From Byssothecium circinans (Eukaryota; Ascomycota; Dothideomycetes; Pleosporales; Massarinaceae), in NCBI GenBank assembly GCA_010015675.1, contig ML976982.1, positions 329,187 to 393,186 on the forward strand: a DNA stretch of 64,000 bases, given 5' to 3'. Within the stretch, counting starts at the first letter, position 1. Every line of letters starts with the position of its first letter. The notes under the pieces are model-generated. The model ran no database searches. It was given only the letters and a program-made list of their open reading frames with translations, and was not told the origin of the DNA. This document shows positions 1 to 11,578 of this stretch, in pieces. The translations under genes and the position numbers were made by a program.

Positions 1-1600
1 GAAAATATACTACTGTTCTTCAACATGTTCATACTCATGCCTAGATCGTCCATTAGATTGCGCATTACGTCTGAGATGTCGGCGTCGTCGGACGGAGGGT
101 TGGTTGTGGATTTCGGATCGGATTTGGACGTGTTATCTAGGGCTTCTTTGAGCTCGGAGGTTGAGAGGAAGAGCTCAGTTAGTGGGACAGCGGAGGTGAG
201 GACAAGTTTGGCCTGTTATGGGGTTAGTCGGTGTGATTCGGGACGGCTAGGAAGAAGAGGGAAAGGGTGTTGCCTACTCTGCTCTCGTAGATGGCGTCGA
301 TGAAGGTGATGAATCGTCTGGCTAAGTCTCTGCTCCTATGATTCATGCCCGGAACGTCCGTCACAATGAAGGCATCATAGTTCCTCATCAACTCTAGATA
401 ATCTGCCGCGCCTGTCGCCCGTCCAATGATTTCATCAAAGGTGAACCACGCACAGCGTCCACTCGCCTTGGGCACTTCAATTTCCCTTCCCCAGACTGTG
501 TGACTGGCTTTATGCGGTGGGTCATTCTTGAAGTCGCCCATGAACCTGAACCAGCGCTCTGCATGTGTTTGCGCGGCTGCGTCGAGCGGGTGGTGGTAGA
601 CGCCAGACGGCGGACGAGGGATCTTGCGATAATCGGTCTGTGAATCGAGATTCAGGACTTTGAGACGCGTTTTCAGAAGGTTGATGGCTGGGATGAAGGA
701 TTCACGCTGGATCCCGTTCTTGTACAAGTCGTCGGGGTGTCTGTTCGACGTAGTCACTATAACAGTGCCGTGGGCCATGAGGGATTCGATTAGCCGGCGC
801 AAGATCATGGCGTCGGCTACATCTGTACATTGGAACTCGTCGAAGCAGAGCACACTGGCTTCTTGGGCGAAGTTGGCGGCGACGTAGGGAATTGCGTCGA
901 CTTCGTTGCCGTGCAGCATTTTCATCTTGTGTAGGTCTTTGTGGACGCTTTGCATGAAGGCGTGGAAATGGATGCGGGTCTTCTTTTTGATATTGGAGGG
1001 TAGTGTGTCGTAGAAGAGATCCATGAGCATGGTCTTGCCGGAGCCTACATCGCCGTACATGTATAGGCCTTTAGGTAGCGATTCGGGGATTGGAGGGAGG
1101 GCCGATTTGGAGGGCTTGGAGGGCGAGAACAGGGAGAAGAAGGACTTTTTGGGCGGTTGGAGCGATTCGAGGGTGGGCTGCTGGACGGGCGGTTGTGTGT
1201 AGCTGGACAACATTGTATGGAGGTCTTCGAGGTCTTGGATAAGGCCGCGCTGGTGGGGGTCGTCCCGTAGACGGCCACTGTAGACGCGATGGTCGTATTC
1301 CTTCATTGGTGTATTGTCCTCATCTTTTTGGCTTTCATCTTGTCTTTCGAGTAGTCTAGCTTGGACTTGTTGCGCATAGTGTCTTTGGGTACCCATTTGG
1401 AGCTTCAAACCGGTCGGCGCAAAGCCTGCAGCTGCCCTCGGCGCCAGCGCAGATCGCCATCCTCTTCTCTGGGTGCGCAGTGTTCGCAAACAGTCTGTAC
1501 ATATTGCTCTCCACCCGTTTGCGCGTTTCGGGATGCTTCTGGGCGGTATGCGTGCGATGGTGGTACTGCAGAGTCCTCGAAGGGCCTCGGCTGATGTCAT
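1..1600 (-). CDS. AFG1: AFG1/LACE1-type mitochondrial AAA ATPase (3' end beyond window)
   Basis: AFG1 proteins are inner-membrane-associated mitochondrial ATPases that help clear misfolded or unassembled respiratory-chain subunits. Exon 1 runs 1600 to 278 (441 codons). A 65-nt intron (277-213, GTAGGC donor, CTAAC branch point, AACAG acceptor) leads to a second exon from 212 that is open to base 1, so the C terminus is outside the window. The N terminus is rich in Arg, Ser and Ala, as in a mitochondrial presequence. The Walker A motif GDVGSGKT is at about residues 183-190 and Walker B LCFDEFQ at 251-257, followed by a sensor-like TTSNRHP segment typical of this family. About 70 residues of the second exon are visible and are Ser/Thr/Asp-rich. 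The start at 1600 is the first ATG of the frame and gives a sensible presequence. Identification is firm from sequence; the in vivo role is inferred from the family. Confidence 0.93.
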
Positions 1601-2653
1601 GGCGGCGGGACGGTGGGTGCTGCGGACGTCCGCCTATGCATAAGTCGAGTAAATATTCTGAAATAATCTATATCATGACAAGATGGAGGAATAGTCGCAT
1701 GTAAATACAAGACATGCGAGGAACGGAAGAGGTACAGCGGCAGACTTTGTTTCCGCCTCGGCGATAGAAGTTCCGCGTTTTCAGCCGCACTAGAGTAAAT
1801 CACCGGCAGCCGAGATTCACCACCGATCGAGAACCACCAAAATCAGCCGAAAATCGCGAAAATGGCGGTTTTCACGATGCAATAACTTGCTAATAGTAGC
1901 ATATTTTTATATAGAAATTATATAGAAATGAGTGCTAAGGTTAGCAGAAAAGAGCTATTTATTTAAATCTATATTCCTATCGCACTTGCTGTTGTTATAG
2001 GCCATTTGATTTCGTTGCGATTTCCTCATACAAATTGAAATCTTAATTTTATGAGGAAATTGTATCAAAATTAAATACTTAATAGCCACCATAGCATATA
2101 TAAGAATAAAAATTTAAATAAGCTATTCTCTTCTGCTAACCTTTGCGCTTCTTTCTATACAATTTCTATACAAAAATATGCTGCTGTTAGCACGCTATTG
2201 TGCTGTAAAAACTGAAATTTTCGCGATTTTTGGAAAAATTTCGAAACTAAATGCCTGATAGCGCCACTAGTATATATAAGAATTAAAATTTAAATAAGCC
2301 ATTCTCTTCTGCTCAGCTTTGCGCTTCTTTCTATATAATTTCTATATAAAAATATGCTGCTATTAGCACGCTGTTGTGTTGTAAAAACTGTGATTTTCGC
2401 GATTTTGAGCTGATTTTGGTGGGTCTAATGGCACGTGGCATGAACATTCACATGGCAGCTTGTGACATCTGCCACCTGGTCCAGACAGCATCCAATCACT
2501 TCAGTCGAAAAGGAACACACGCGCATCGAGCTTGAAAGAGCATTCGAAAGCATGTTATCTATCAACAATGGCTCAAGAGACAGGCTGAGAACACCGAACG
2601 CGATACACCAGTGACGCCGCAGAATAGGCAACCAGACGCCAACGTATCATCCA
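1601..2653. other. Intergenic spacer between AFG1 start and P450 end
   Basis: I see no gene here. The first 200 bases are the probable AFG1 promoter. Bases 1830-2424 are a foldback repeat element, listed separately. Bases 2425-2653 are ordinary-composition flank beyond the 3' end of the P450 gene. The base composition changes sharply to AT-rich at about 1850 and back at about 2420. Confidence 0.7.
1830..2424. mobile_element. AT-rich foldback (MITE-like) element with long inverted arms
   Basis: The left arm (about 1830-1990) is an imperfect reverse complement of a unit that occurs twice in direct orientation on the right (about 2085-2240 and 2262-2424). The shared unit holds the words TTTAAATAAG, TTCTCTTCTGCT, TTTCTATATAATTTCTATA, ATATGCTGCT, TTAGCA and TTTTCGCGATTTT. 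The outer ends are CCACCAAAATCAGC on the left (from about 1832) and GCTGATTTTGGTGG on the right (ending about 2422), which are exact reverse complements. The centre (about 2020-2060) contains a smaller inverted pair built on TTCCTCATA and TATGAGGAA. No open reading frame of note is present, so it would be non-autonomous. I could not see a clear target-site duplication. Classification as a MITE is inference; the inverted and direct repeats are seen directly. Confidence 0.8.
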
Positions 2654-4439
2654 CTACTTCAACACTTCTCTCTTCTCCGCAGCTCTTAGGAACGCGGCTC
2701 TCTCCTCAGCATCCCTTGTCTCCGCCATATGCCATTCCTCACCAATCTGTACCTTCCGCGCAGCGCTCCTGGGCTCAAACGCCATCTCGAATGGGTCCGG
2801 CTTGACGATGAGCAAAGAGTTGGACTTGTCAAGTGGTACTGGCTTCTCCAGTCCAGTCGCTGGGTCGACCTTCTTCTTGAGGTTAAAGGCCCACAGTAGG
2901 CCACCGCAAGCGACCACAGTCTCGTCCTGAGTCAACGACATGCCAAGGCACTGTCGTTGACCCCAGCCAAACGATGTCATGCCCTTGATGCAAGGGTACT
3001 TCGTCGATGGCTCCTGGAACGTGGGCCATCCGCTCTCCAGCCAACGCTCAGGTCGGAAGTTCTCTGGATCTGGGTACTTGACCGGGTTGCGGAGGAAGGC
3101 GTAATCAAGAGGCAAGAGGCGGGTACCCTTGGGAATGAAGTAGTCGCCATACCAATCATCAGCTTCGCTCTCATGTGCAACACCTATGCAATTGTCAGAC
3201 TAGAGTGCATTCGATCTTTCGTAACCAGCTTACCAGTGGGAACGTTCGGCCTCCAGCGCATGGTTTCCTTGATGCAAGCGCGAAGAATGGGAAGGTTGGG
3301 CTGATCAGCCAGTGTTGGAATACGACCTCCACACACTCGGTCGATCTCCTCTTGACACTTGGCCTGCCACTCAGGATGATGAACCATCGAGACCAGGAAA
3401 TAGGAAAGCGGTCCAACGACGGTGAAGATGCCAACCAAGGCCATCATACCAATAACAGAAGAGGCTTCGTGGTCGCCGGAGATACTGGTCTTTGCGGCCG
3501 CCTCGAGGTACGTGCGAGTGAAGCATGATCGCTGCTTGCCCTTCTCTACCTTCCGGCGGGTGTTCTGAAGCAGTTCCATCCACCATGCTTGCTGCGCGTC
3601 ATGTCGCTTGCGCTCCGCCATCTTCCAAGGGTTCAGATAGAAGGGAAGGTGCCAAAGGGGTGTGAGAACGTTTGTTATGGGTCCAGCGGGTGACATTTGT
3701 GTCAAGAGACCCCATGCACTAGGTGTGAGAGCTGTGCTGAGAGTGTGATCGTCCCAAGTCAACTGGCACATGATCTTAGAGGCCATGTCTTCGAGCGAGG
3801 AGAAGAAGTTGTCGGGGTCGTGGAGTAGCACATTCAGCCACCTTTTGACTTCAAACTCCATGATACCATGGTAACGAGCGTTTGTGGCCTCCGTCAGGTA
3901 AGAGTGGGTGAACTTCCTTTGGCGAGCCCAGTATTCTGATATCGTGTTAGTAGGTCTATCGATGAGACTGGCGTGACCAATCACTTACGGTTCCTTCCCA
4001 TCAATGGCAGATACTCCATCGAGCCATGTGTACTCTTAGGATCAAACAGAGAGCGGATCTGAGGCCTGTCTGAATTGATCTTGCCTCTCTTGACAAGGAT
4101 ATCTTCTGCTATTGACTCGTCGGAGATGATGACGAAGTTCGCACCGAGCATCTTCGTTCGGTATATCGGACCATACGTGTCAGACCACTCCTTGAACTTC
4201 AACCACATGTGCTCAATGGGAAGATCATGGACACGGCCAACCCAAGGGATCAGCTTTGGACCTGGTATACCTCGAGGATTGTATTTCGCGGTTCGCTTGG
4301 AGACGGCTTCTATGAAGGCATAAAGAGCCCAACCAACAACAGCAAAGCCGATGGCGTACAACGTGACGGAATGCATGGCTCCCACGTGTAGACGACGAGC
4401 AAAAGAGAAGGAGAGGATTGCAAAATGGATATCAGACAT
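2654..4439 (-). CDS. Cytochrome P450 monooxygenase
   Basis: Three exons: 4439-3989, 3935-3234 and 3183-2654, split by 53- and 50-nt introns (GTAAGT and GTAAGC donors, CTAAC branch in the first), giving 560 residues. It is a heme-thiolate monooxygenase held in the ER membrane by an N-terminal hydrophobic anchor (about residues 25-45). The anchor is followed by the Pro/Gly hinge PRGIPGPK. The K-helix motif ETMRWRP, the FRPERW segment and the heme-binding loop FGWGQRQCLG are all present, with the ligand Cys near residue 463. An alternative start 21 codons downstream (Met before the anchor) is possible. The substrate is unknown. It is transcribed divergently from an FAD monooxygenase 1.4 kb away, in a run of oxidative tailoring genes, so a secondary-metabolite or aromatic-catabolic role is plausible but unproved. 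Confidence 0.93.
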
Positions 4440-5881
4440 CTACTGTCCGTGGGGGCGTCCACCTATAAATGGGAACCCATATCAACACATTGGCGGCGAG
4501 GTTGACCTCAACCGCGGCTTTCTGTACCGGCCCCCCATTTCTGTTTCCCCATTGTTTAGGGCCAGTAGCCATTAGCGAGGGCCCGTAAGATGCACCTTCA
4601 TGTTCCCTTCTTGGGAAGCCATTGGCATGGACTGGACTTCCGCCAATTGATTGCCAGGACAGCGACGGCGCAGCAAAGAAAGTTGAGCTCAGACGGTCCA
4701 AGACATCACAGCTCCCGTGGCAGAGTACGTCGATCAGCATGCGAACAAGCACCTGGGCAGTCTTGAAGTCGGGACGCGTCGGTACCGATGATGACGGCTT
4801 TGAAATTTGCAACCCTGCGTCAAAGTCGCGTGTTGAACCCGCAGCAATTGCCGAAAGCAGCCTCGTACCTGATCCGATGGTTTGAGAAAGCTAGGCTGTG
4901 GGTATCTTCGGAACCTTTCCATGCTCAGTCAACGTTCAGACGCGAAGTGGTTCATACAGCAGTGACAGACTCGGTAGGCAACGCTCGATCCGACAGCCAG
5001 CCATAATTTGAAGCGGTGGTAACCTATCACTCCCCAGGGGCGACCACGTTCCTCAACAGGGGTACACTTCAATGGTTCGAAAGCCTTCAGTGCAGGCCGC
5101 AGGAACAATAATGGGTTCTCGTGGACGCATTTCGATATCGTCATCACTAGCATTATCGGAAGGCGTACCTGAAAGTTATTCTGGGCTTGTTCACAGCGGC
5201 GTCCATGGTCTTGTCGTACAAAGATGACATCGACAATATTCCGATGCACCTTTGAGCCCAGTTGTCTAGACCTCCATAACCAACCATCTTTTCACTGCCC
5301 CATGGGAGCTCTGGTGGTTGCAGTGCGGTGTTCTACGTCGGCACAACAGTGGTCATTGTTGCCACTCCTGCATCCACGGTCAAGGATACAAAATCTTTGC
5401 AACATAGCCTTCGGCGCAGTTCTTGACAGGCAACCCCTGATGAGGTAGCCCATACTATTCACGATTCGGCGCTTACACATTATGCGCGCCTCGGTTTAGT
5501 TATCGTGTCCAGATGCTAGTGCACCCGTGCCGTAGTCTCTTGGCCAAGCACGGAACTTTATGGGGAACCATGTCTTGGACTCAGCCAATGTGCATGCCGT
5601 CACCACTTGGTGCTTTGACATCATCCCCCCAAAAGGGAAGTTTGTGTTCCAACATGCACTATGCTATTTGTAAGACTGCATGGCTTCGGACCAAAGGGAC
5701 GGAAGAGCTGTGTGCCCGAGAATGGAGGCTCGAAGTGCTCCACCGGGTATAGTTTCGGGATTCCGCTTTGCAAGCATGACTTCCGAAATGTAGTTGGTTG
5801 TTTAAATCGATCAAGTGCTGTGATTTTCAGTGTATACACACGACGACTTCAGGTTCTCAAATCCAACAATTGACACCCATC
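4440..5881. promoter_or_regulatory. Divergent intergenic region between P450 and FAD monooxygenase
   Basis: These 1.44 kb separate two divergently transcribed oxygenase genes and must contain both promoters. Several short open frames exist on both strands but none shows a recognisable domain, splice continuity or codon pattern. I see no clear TATA box or repeated regulator site. Shared regulation of the two genes is possible from the arrangement only. Confidence 0.5.
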
Positions 5882-7551
5882 ATGCCTCACGCACTCACAA
5901 ATCGCGACTCCACTATGGAGTCAAAGCCAGTGGGGTCTTACCCTCCCATTGGCATTGACGTTCTCATCGTAGGAACCGGTCTCGGTGGACTCTCAGCAGC
6001 GCTCGAGTGCAAACGCAAAGGGCACAATGTCAGGGTGCTTGAGCGCAACGCCGACATCAACGTAGCGGGTACGTATTGCGGATTTATACTTGAGATCTCA
6101 TCACTGACCTGCAATCACAGGTGACATGTATTTCATGGGCCTCAGCGGCACACGCTGGTTTAAGCACTGGCCCGAAATCCAAAAAGAATACCACGACATC
6201 TCTCTCCACAATGCCTGGATCGAAACCTACAAGCACAGTGGCGAAATCATGATAACCCCTAAAAAGGTCTCCGAGCGTCTTCGTGCTGCAGGCCTCGATC
6301 CTAACCTCGCACCTGGAGAGTTCCAAATGCGTCCACTCGTGTATAAGATGTTCGTCAACGCCGTCGAGAAAGTCGGAATTCAAGTCGAATTCAATCGCAA
6401 GGTAGTCGACTACTTTGAAGATGAGGCGAGGGGAAAGGGTGGCTGTGTGCTGGAGGATGGGACGAAGTACGAGGCTGATGTTGTTATTGCGGCGGATGGA
6501 GTGGGCTCTAAGAGTCAGAAACTGGTGGGCGGGCAGGTGAGGGCGGAGAGTTCGGGACGGGCGATGTGGAGGGCAGCATTTCCCAAGGTGCATTTGAATA
6601 AGAATCCCGAGGTTAAGGAGTTTTTCAAGATGCAGCCGGGTGATGAGCCAATTGTCCGGACATTCTTGGGGTACGTGGACCTCAATGCAGCCGCACTTCG
6701 AGATAGACACTGACTTCCGCAGGCCTTCTACCTATGCGCTGACATTATCGCGCGAAGATGTCATGGTATGGATCATGAACCACGACGTCACGGGCTCAGA
6801 AGAAGAAAACTGGAACCACACCATCGACGCCGAAGAAGTGCTAAAGGGCATCGACGACCTCCCCGGGAAATGGTGCAACATCTTCAAAGAACTCGTTAAA
6901 ATCACGCCTCCCAATACCATTGTCAACTTCCCTCTCTTCTGGCGAAACCCGCAGCCTAACTGGGCATCTCCCGGCGCTCGAGTCATCCAGGTCGGAGACT
7001 GCGCGCATTCGTACCTACCTTCATCGGGTAACGGTGCTACGCAGGCTATCGAGGACTCCATCTCTCTAGCTTCGTGCTTGCAGCTCGGCGGGAAAGAGAA
7101 CATTCCGCAGTCCGTGAGAGCGCATATTCGGTTTCGGTGAGCTCATCTCCTCCCCCGTCCCCCTTCAAAATAATAACGATAGCAATAATAATAAAATACC
7201 AAACTCACAAATCTCCTTAGTTTTGTCCGCAACGCCTGCGCCCAAAAAATGGGCCTCTACAACGCCGAGCTCCTCCAATCAACCGACTGGGACAAGGTCA
7301 AACTGGACCCCCGTCGCGCCGCTCCCAAACACCCCAAGTGGATCTGGGAACATGACCCCGAGGCTTATGTGTACGAGAACTACGACAAGGCGGTGGAGAG
7401 CATGAAGAAGGGCGTACCTATGGAGGACGAGGATGGCTTTGAACCGAATTATCCAAAGGGGTATCGGTACGAGGCGTGGGATATTCATAAGATTATGGAG
7501 GATATGAGGAATGGGGTTAGTTTGGAGTTGAAGCCGGGGAATTGGGATTAG
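5882..7551 (+). CDS. FAD-dependent monooxygenase (salicylate hydroxylase-like)
   Basis: Four exons: 5882-6068, 6121-6670, 6723-7136 and 7221-7551, giving 493 residues. The introns are 52, 52 and 84 nt with GTACGT or GTGAGC donors and CAG/TAG acceptors. The fold is the class A flavoprotein hydroxylase type. The dinucleotide-binding GTGLGG is at residues 31-36 with the acidic LERN at the end of beta-2. The DG motif IAADGVGS is at about 185-192 and the GD motif VGDCAHSYLP at about 336-345. Such enzymes use NAD(P)H and O2 to hydroxylate or decarboxylatively hydroxylate aromatic substrates in the cytosol. The start at 5882 precedes the Rossmann motif by a normal 30 residues, although the frame is open further upstream. 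The C-terminal tail from about residue 420 is charged and variable. The substrate cannot be read from sequence. Confidence 0.92.
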
Positions 7552-9220
7552 GTCGGGGTAGAGTGTGGTGAGGTAGATAGTGAGGGTGAAGATGTTCAAT
7601 AGCAGGTTTATGATGTCTGCATTTTTGGTTATTATGGCGAGATACGTTGGGCTGACGGAGGCTCGATACAATGGAGTTTTGATTGAACTCCACCCTATCG
7701 GTCTGCGCAACGTTTCTGCACCTGCAGTCTTCTTTCACCCTAACGACCTAACGATTTAGCGTACTATCACGTCTTCTCTCACTGCTTCGGAACTTTATCC
7801 GCCACGGATAGATGCTCGTCATCGACTACTGCAAGCTGCAAGATTGTCCGCAACGGACGTTGAGATAAGCGCGGACGCTAAATTAGCACAGTTGGTGTTC
7901 CGGGGAGTGCTCCGACATTGACAGCGGTGCGGATATGGCGGCCCAGCGATGGCCTGATGTAGCTTAGCTACGATACCTCAACGTTCTGGGATGCAGAGAT
8001 TGATGCATTTCAGCTGCTGAAAGCGGCTGTGGCTCAGAGTGATCTAGAATGCTGTAGCTAAAAGGGGCTGGAAGGATGGACGAAGGCAGGACTTCCTTGG
8101 TCTAGCACGACTTCTTTGGTACATGTTGTGTATGGACATGCAAATGATAGGATAGCAAGTGGCGAGATTGTACCTCCCAGTCGCGCCATTAGACTAACAC
8201 GTGTATATGCAAGTTCAAGACACCACTTAATAATCGCAAAGCTTCCCCCCACTTGCCGGGCGCTGTGCAACCATTGAGCTACCTCAACCGTCATTCCGCA
8301 GACGTCGATGCCTCTTCAGGCAAAGCAGTGCGGCGAGGCGCAAGCCGCAAAGCACGACTTCCGGTACTCCTGCTCTGATGGATCCGTGGTATCTTCAACG
8401 CCAACCTTGTAGTATGGCACTGAGCCGCTCATTGATATTGAAATTATTCTGGATCCCTTGTCACCCAGGGTGTAGAGGGAAGGATCTGGACTCGAGGTAG
8501 AGACACGGCTCGGATCTCCAACGGACGATGCGGCTTGGAAAGCTTAATTGAAGATGGTCTGGAATGTGTGGAGGTGCCTGGCTCGTGGGTTTTTACTGCA
8601 GGGGTGAGTTATTTTCAATGCGGCTTACCGTATACGATACGCGAGTAATTAGATGGATGTTGGGGTTATTGATGAGGTGAGACACGAAGCTGCAGCAATA
8701 TGTTTGGATGCGAATTGATCGTGCTTAAAAAATACAGCGAAGGTTATCATTGAACCTCAAGGCGGACATGAGGCTCACGTGTGGCTGTGCGACAGAGTGG
8801 ATCACAAAGCGTGCCTGGTGGTCAGTTTCGATGTCTTGGGAAGACACGTCAGAGCCTTGGATACATGCCTTGTGCTCGGTTGTACAGGTACATGATCGTC
8901 ACAAAGGTCTTTCTGGGCCTGGTGTCTGGAGTTTAGGTTGGCTTCCGGCCTTCCCCAGCACGCACAATGGGTGACCACATATTCTGCTCATGGAGTTGTG
9001 AACGATCGTACCACTTTTGAGCGGGAATGATGATATGGAGGAATTCGTAGAGGGCTTTGGCTGGCTTGGGAGAATCTGCCATCACTTCATCCCGTCCCAT
9101 AGCGATCCACATCAGTCAGTGACCTCAATATTTACTTTTGCTGCCTCTTCTCCCTATAACTACGCTTAAAGTCTACCCCTATTCCAATCACTAGGATCAA
9201 TTCTCAAAACGACAGTATCA
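7552..9220. other. Intergenic region, no gene seen
   Basis: I find no convincing coding sequence on either strand in this 1.67 kb. Open frames are short and lack domain similarity. The last 150 bases before 9221 include a TATA-like CCCTATAACT near 9154 and a pyrimidine-rich leader, consistent with the promoter of the next gene. Confidence 0.6.
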
Positions 9221-9811
9221 ATGATGAGTCTTGAATTTTCAAATACCGAAATCCGTTTCGCGACCGCAACGCTCGCCACACTTGCAGCTCTCGTCCCAGC
9301 GATCCACTTTCTCAGGAATGCCACCTCCAAGCCTCAAGATGACACGCCGCACCTGAAGACTTTCCGCAAGTACTTGCAAGCCTACTGCACGCTGCGGCCA
9401 GCCGCTCTCACTGCAACCGCGACACCCAACTTCACCCACGCAGTGCTGCCGCTAGCCGTCAAGATCCCCGTCCGCACCCTCGAAAACTTCCAACAACATG
9501 CGGACATCATATTCTCTCTCTTCTCCAGCTTCCAGATGATTCCAGTCACCTCGGAAGGAGACGATGGTGTGCATTTCTGTCGAGATACGAATACGGTTAC
9601 GGCGCATTGTAGGATGGGAGGGAAAGTCAACAGGGAGAGTGAGAAGGGACAGAGATTGATTGAAGCGGGGTATGATGAGTGGTGGACTGAGAATGTGCTT
9701 ATGGTTAGGTTGAGTGCGGATGGGAGGAGGGTGGAGGAGGTTAGGGAGTTTGTGGACAGTGCGAAGGCGGCGGAGTTACAGAGGAGGCTGGCGGGGGTGT
9801 TGAGCAACTGA
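9221..9811 (+). CDS. Small NTF2/SnoaL-like fold protein with N-terminal hydrophobic segment
   Basis: Single-exon gene of 196 residues. Residues about 13-33 form a hydrophobic stretch that could be a membrane anchor. From about residue 45 the pattern (KTFRKYLQAYCTL, a middle region of alternating beta strands, a conserved WW-containing strand DEWWTENVLMVRLS, then VREFVDSAKAAELQRR) resembles fungal NTF2-like/SnoaL single-domain proteins. Members of that fold are cyclases, isomerases or dehydratases in polyketide pathways, or have no known activity. Two adjacent ATG codons (9221 and 9224) could start translation. It lies between an FAD monooxygenase and an NmrA-like reductase, which fits a tailoring role. 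The fold assignment is by pattern, so it is moderate; no active-site residues can be assigned safely. Confidence 0.75.
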   Translation: MMSLEFSNTEIRFATATLATLAALVPAIHFLRNATSKPQDDTPHLKTFRKYLQAYCTLRPAALTATATPNFTHAVLPLAVKIPVRTLENFQQHADIIFSLFSSFQMIPVTSEGDDGVHFCRDTNTVTAHCRMGGKVNRESEKGQRLIEAGYDEWWTENVLMVRLSADGRRVEEVREFVDSAKAAELQRRLAGVLSN

Positions 9812-10627
9812 TGGGCTCGGGCAGTTTGTGGATGATCGGAGTATGGTATTTGTATTCATACTTGTATATACTTTAACCTGAAGAAACGTGGAGTGGTACT
9901 ACAATGGGCTAGCGTTGGTGTTGAGGCTGCAAAAGTTGCCGATCGAAAGCTTGAAAGTCTGTGGATCGGTCGGATATCTCTCGAATCTGGTTACCTGAAT
10001 TCGGGCCCGCGTTGCGCAATCTCAAGATCGATTTGAGGTCAAGAAACGATGTCGCATCCATGACGTCGATCTCGAACTATGTCTTACAAGAGGTTAGCGC
10101 TCTTCCAGAGGAGGTAATCTATCACTAGCGTCAGCAGACGTGCATCAACCACCGTTCAGTCCGTCGTCCTATGACACCTATGACATCCTATGCCGTGAGC
10201 TTCCACAACTTCGATTCTCAATGATTTTGTTAAAACTTTCACGTAGAAATTGGGAGAAAAAGTGTTGTAACGTAAAGTCCGTATAAGCGTTTGCCCGATG
10301 TTGAATAATTCGGCATATGCGAGGGGCCGAAGCAAGACTAGTGAATGAGAAACGTACGGCTTGTGTTACAAGTCCTATCATCGCGTAGGTCGGGTTACGA
10401 TGGTAAGCGAACTGATAGCCGGCGGGATGTTGAGTCCGAAAGCCACAAGCCTTCATGAAATGGTCGTAGCTTCAAGTTTCGTAGTACTCATCACTGAGCT
10501 CTTTCTTCCTTCTCGCAACAGCATTCTTCTTCACTTAAAACAACATCGTCCAAAGATTCGGACGCTACAGAACCCTCTAGCTTTCCCTCGAATAAAACCT
10601 GCACCTGCGCAGACAAAAACCCCGACC
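9812..10627. other. Intergenic region, no gene seen
   Basis: This 0.8 kb holds the 3' flank of the NTF2-like gene and the promoter of the reductase gene. The frame of the reductase is open back to 10361, but the translation before 10628 does not look like protein and the Rossmann start fits the 10628 ATG. A tRNA-like patch near 10050-10130 was considered and rejected. Confidence 0.6.
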
Positions 10628-11578
10628 ATGTCCACCAAAGCCATCCTAATCACCGGCGCAACCGGAAAACAAGGCGGTTCCGTCCTCAAACAACTCGCCT
10701 CCCACCCCTCAAGCCCTCAATTCACCCTCCTGGCGGTAACCCGTAACACTACCTCCACATCCGCGCAAAAGATCGTCCAAAACCACCCCGACGTTCTCCT
10801 TGTCCAGGGCGACCTCGAAGACATCCCCACACTTTTCCAATCCGCCCAGAAAGTTCTCAAAGCTGCAAACAAGCCAGAAAAAATATGGGGTGTGTACAGC
10901 GTGCAAGTCTCCGTTGGGCCTGGCGTTACAATTGAAGGCGAGATCAAACAAGGCAAAGGCTTGATCGACGAGAGTATCAAGCAGAGCGTCTCCCACTTCA
11001 TGTATTCTTCTGTTGATCGTGGAGGCAACGAGAAGAGCTTCGAAAATGAGACGCCGATACCGCATTTCCAATCCAAATTCCAGATCGAGAAGCACTTGCT
11101 CGAAAAGGCAGGAAAGAAGGGCGATAAGATGGGTTGGACGATCCTGCGTCCAGTCGCTTTCATGGATAACCTCGCGCCTGGATTCCAAACAAAGGTCTTC
11201 CTTGCCGCCCTTCGAGACACGCTTCCTGCAGACAAGCCGCTACAGTGGATCTCCATTGAGGATATTGGTCTCTTCGCCGCCAAGGCTTTCCGCGACCCGC
11301 AGGCGTGGAATGCGAGGGCGGAGGGTCTTGCTGGCGATGAACTGACTTTCGAAGAGTTAAGTGGGGTCTTTGAAAGGGCGACTGGATATGCTGCGCCGGC
11401 GACGTTTGGCTTCTTTGGCACTGCGTTGAAGTGGGCGGTTGGCGAGATGGCTATTATGATCAATTGGTTCGCGAGTGATGGGTATGGTGTAGACATTCAG
11501 CAGCTGAGGAAGGAGGAGAAGGAACTTTGTGGAATGGAGAGGTGGTTGAAAGAGAGGAGTGGCTGGAAGCAGACGTAG
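10628..11578 (+). CDS. NmrA-like / atypical short-chain NAD(P)-binding protein
   Basis: Single exon, 316 residues from the ATG at 10628. The N terminus MSTKAILITGATGKQGGSV is the Rossmann fold with the GxxGxxG-type loop of the NmrA/HSCARG family. Further family features are the YSSVDRGG strand, WTILRPVAFMDN and a C-terminal substrate-binding half ending in a WFASDGYGVD segment. NmrA-like proteins are either redox sensors that bind NADP(H) and regulate transcription factors, or true reductases. This protein keeps the nucleotide loop but shows no obvious YxxxK catalytic pair, which points to the NmrA side. The open frame extends upstream to 10361, but the 10628 start places the glycine loop at residue 10 as is usual. 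Its neighbours suggest accessory metabolism. Confidence 0.9.
   Translation: MSTKAILITGATGKQGGSVLKQLASHPSSPQFTLLAVTRNTTSTSAQKIVQNHPDVLLVQGDLEDIPTLFQSAQKVLKAANKPEKIWGVYSVQVSVGPGVTIEGEIKQGKGLIDESIKQSVSHFMYSSVDRGGNEKSFENETPIPHFQSKFQIEKHLLEKAGKKGDKMGWTILRPVAFMDNLAPGFQTKVFLAALRDTLPADKPLQWISIEDIGLFAAKAFRDPQAWNARAEGLAGDELTFEELSGVFERATGYAAPATFGFFGTALKWAVGEMAIMINWFASDGYGVDIQQLRKEEKELCGMERWLKERSGWKQT

Noticed and set aside
10050..10130. tRNA-like patch on the minus strand (GAGCGCTAACC and AGTTCGAGATC spacing)
   Set aside because: A- and B-box-like words are present but I could not fold an acceptor stem, anticodon stem or TPC stem.
10361..10627. N-terminal extension of the NmrA-like protein
   Set aside because: The Rossmann start at 10628 is standard and the extension is not protein-like.
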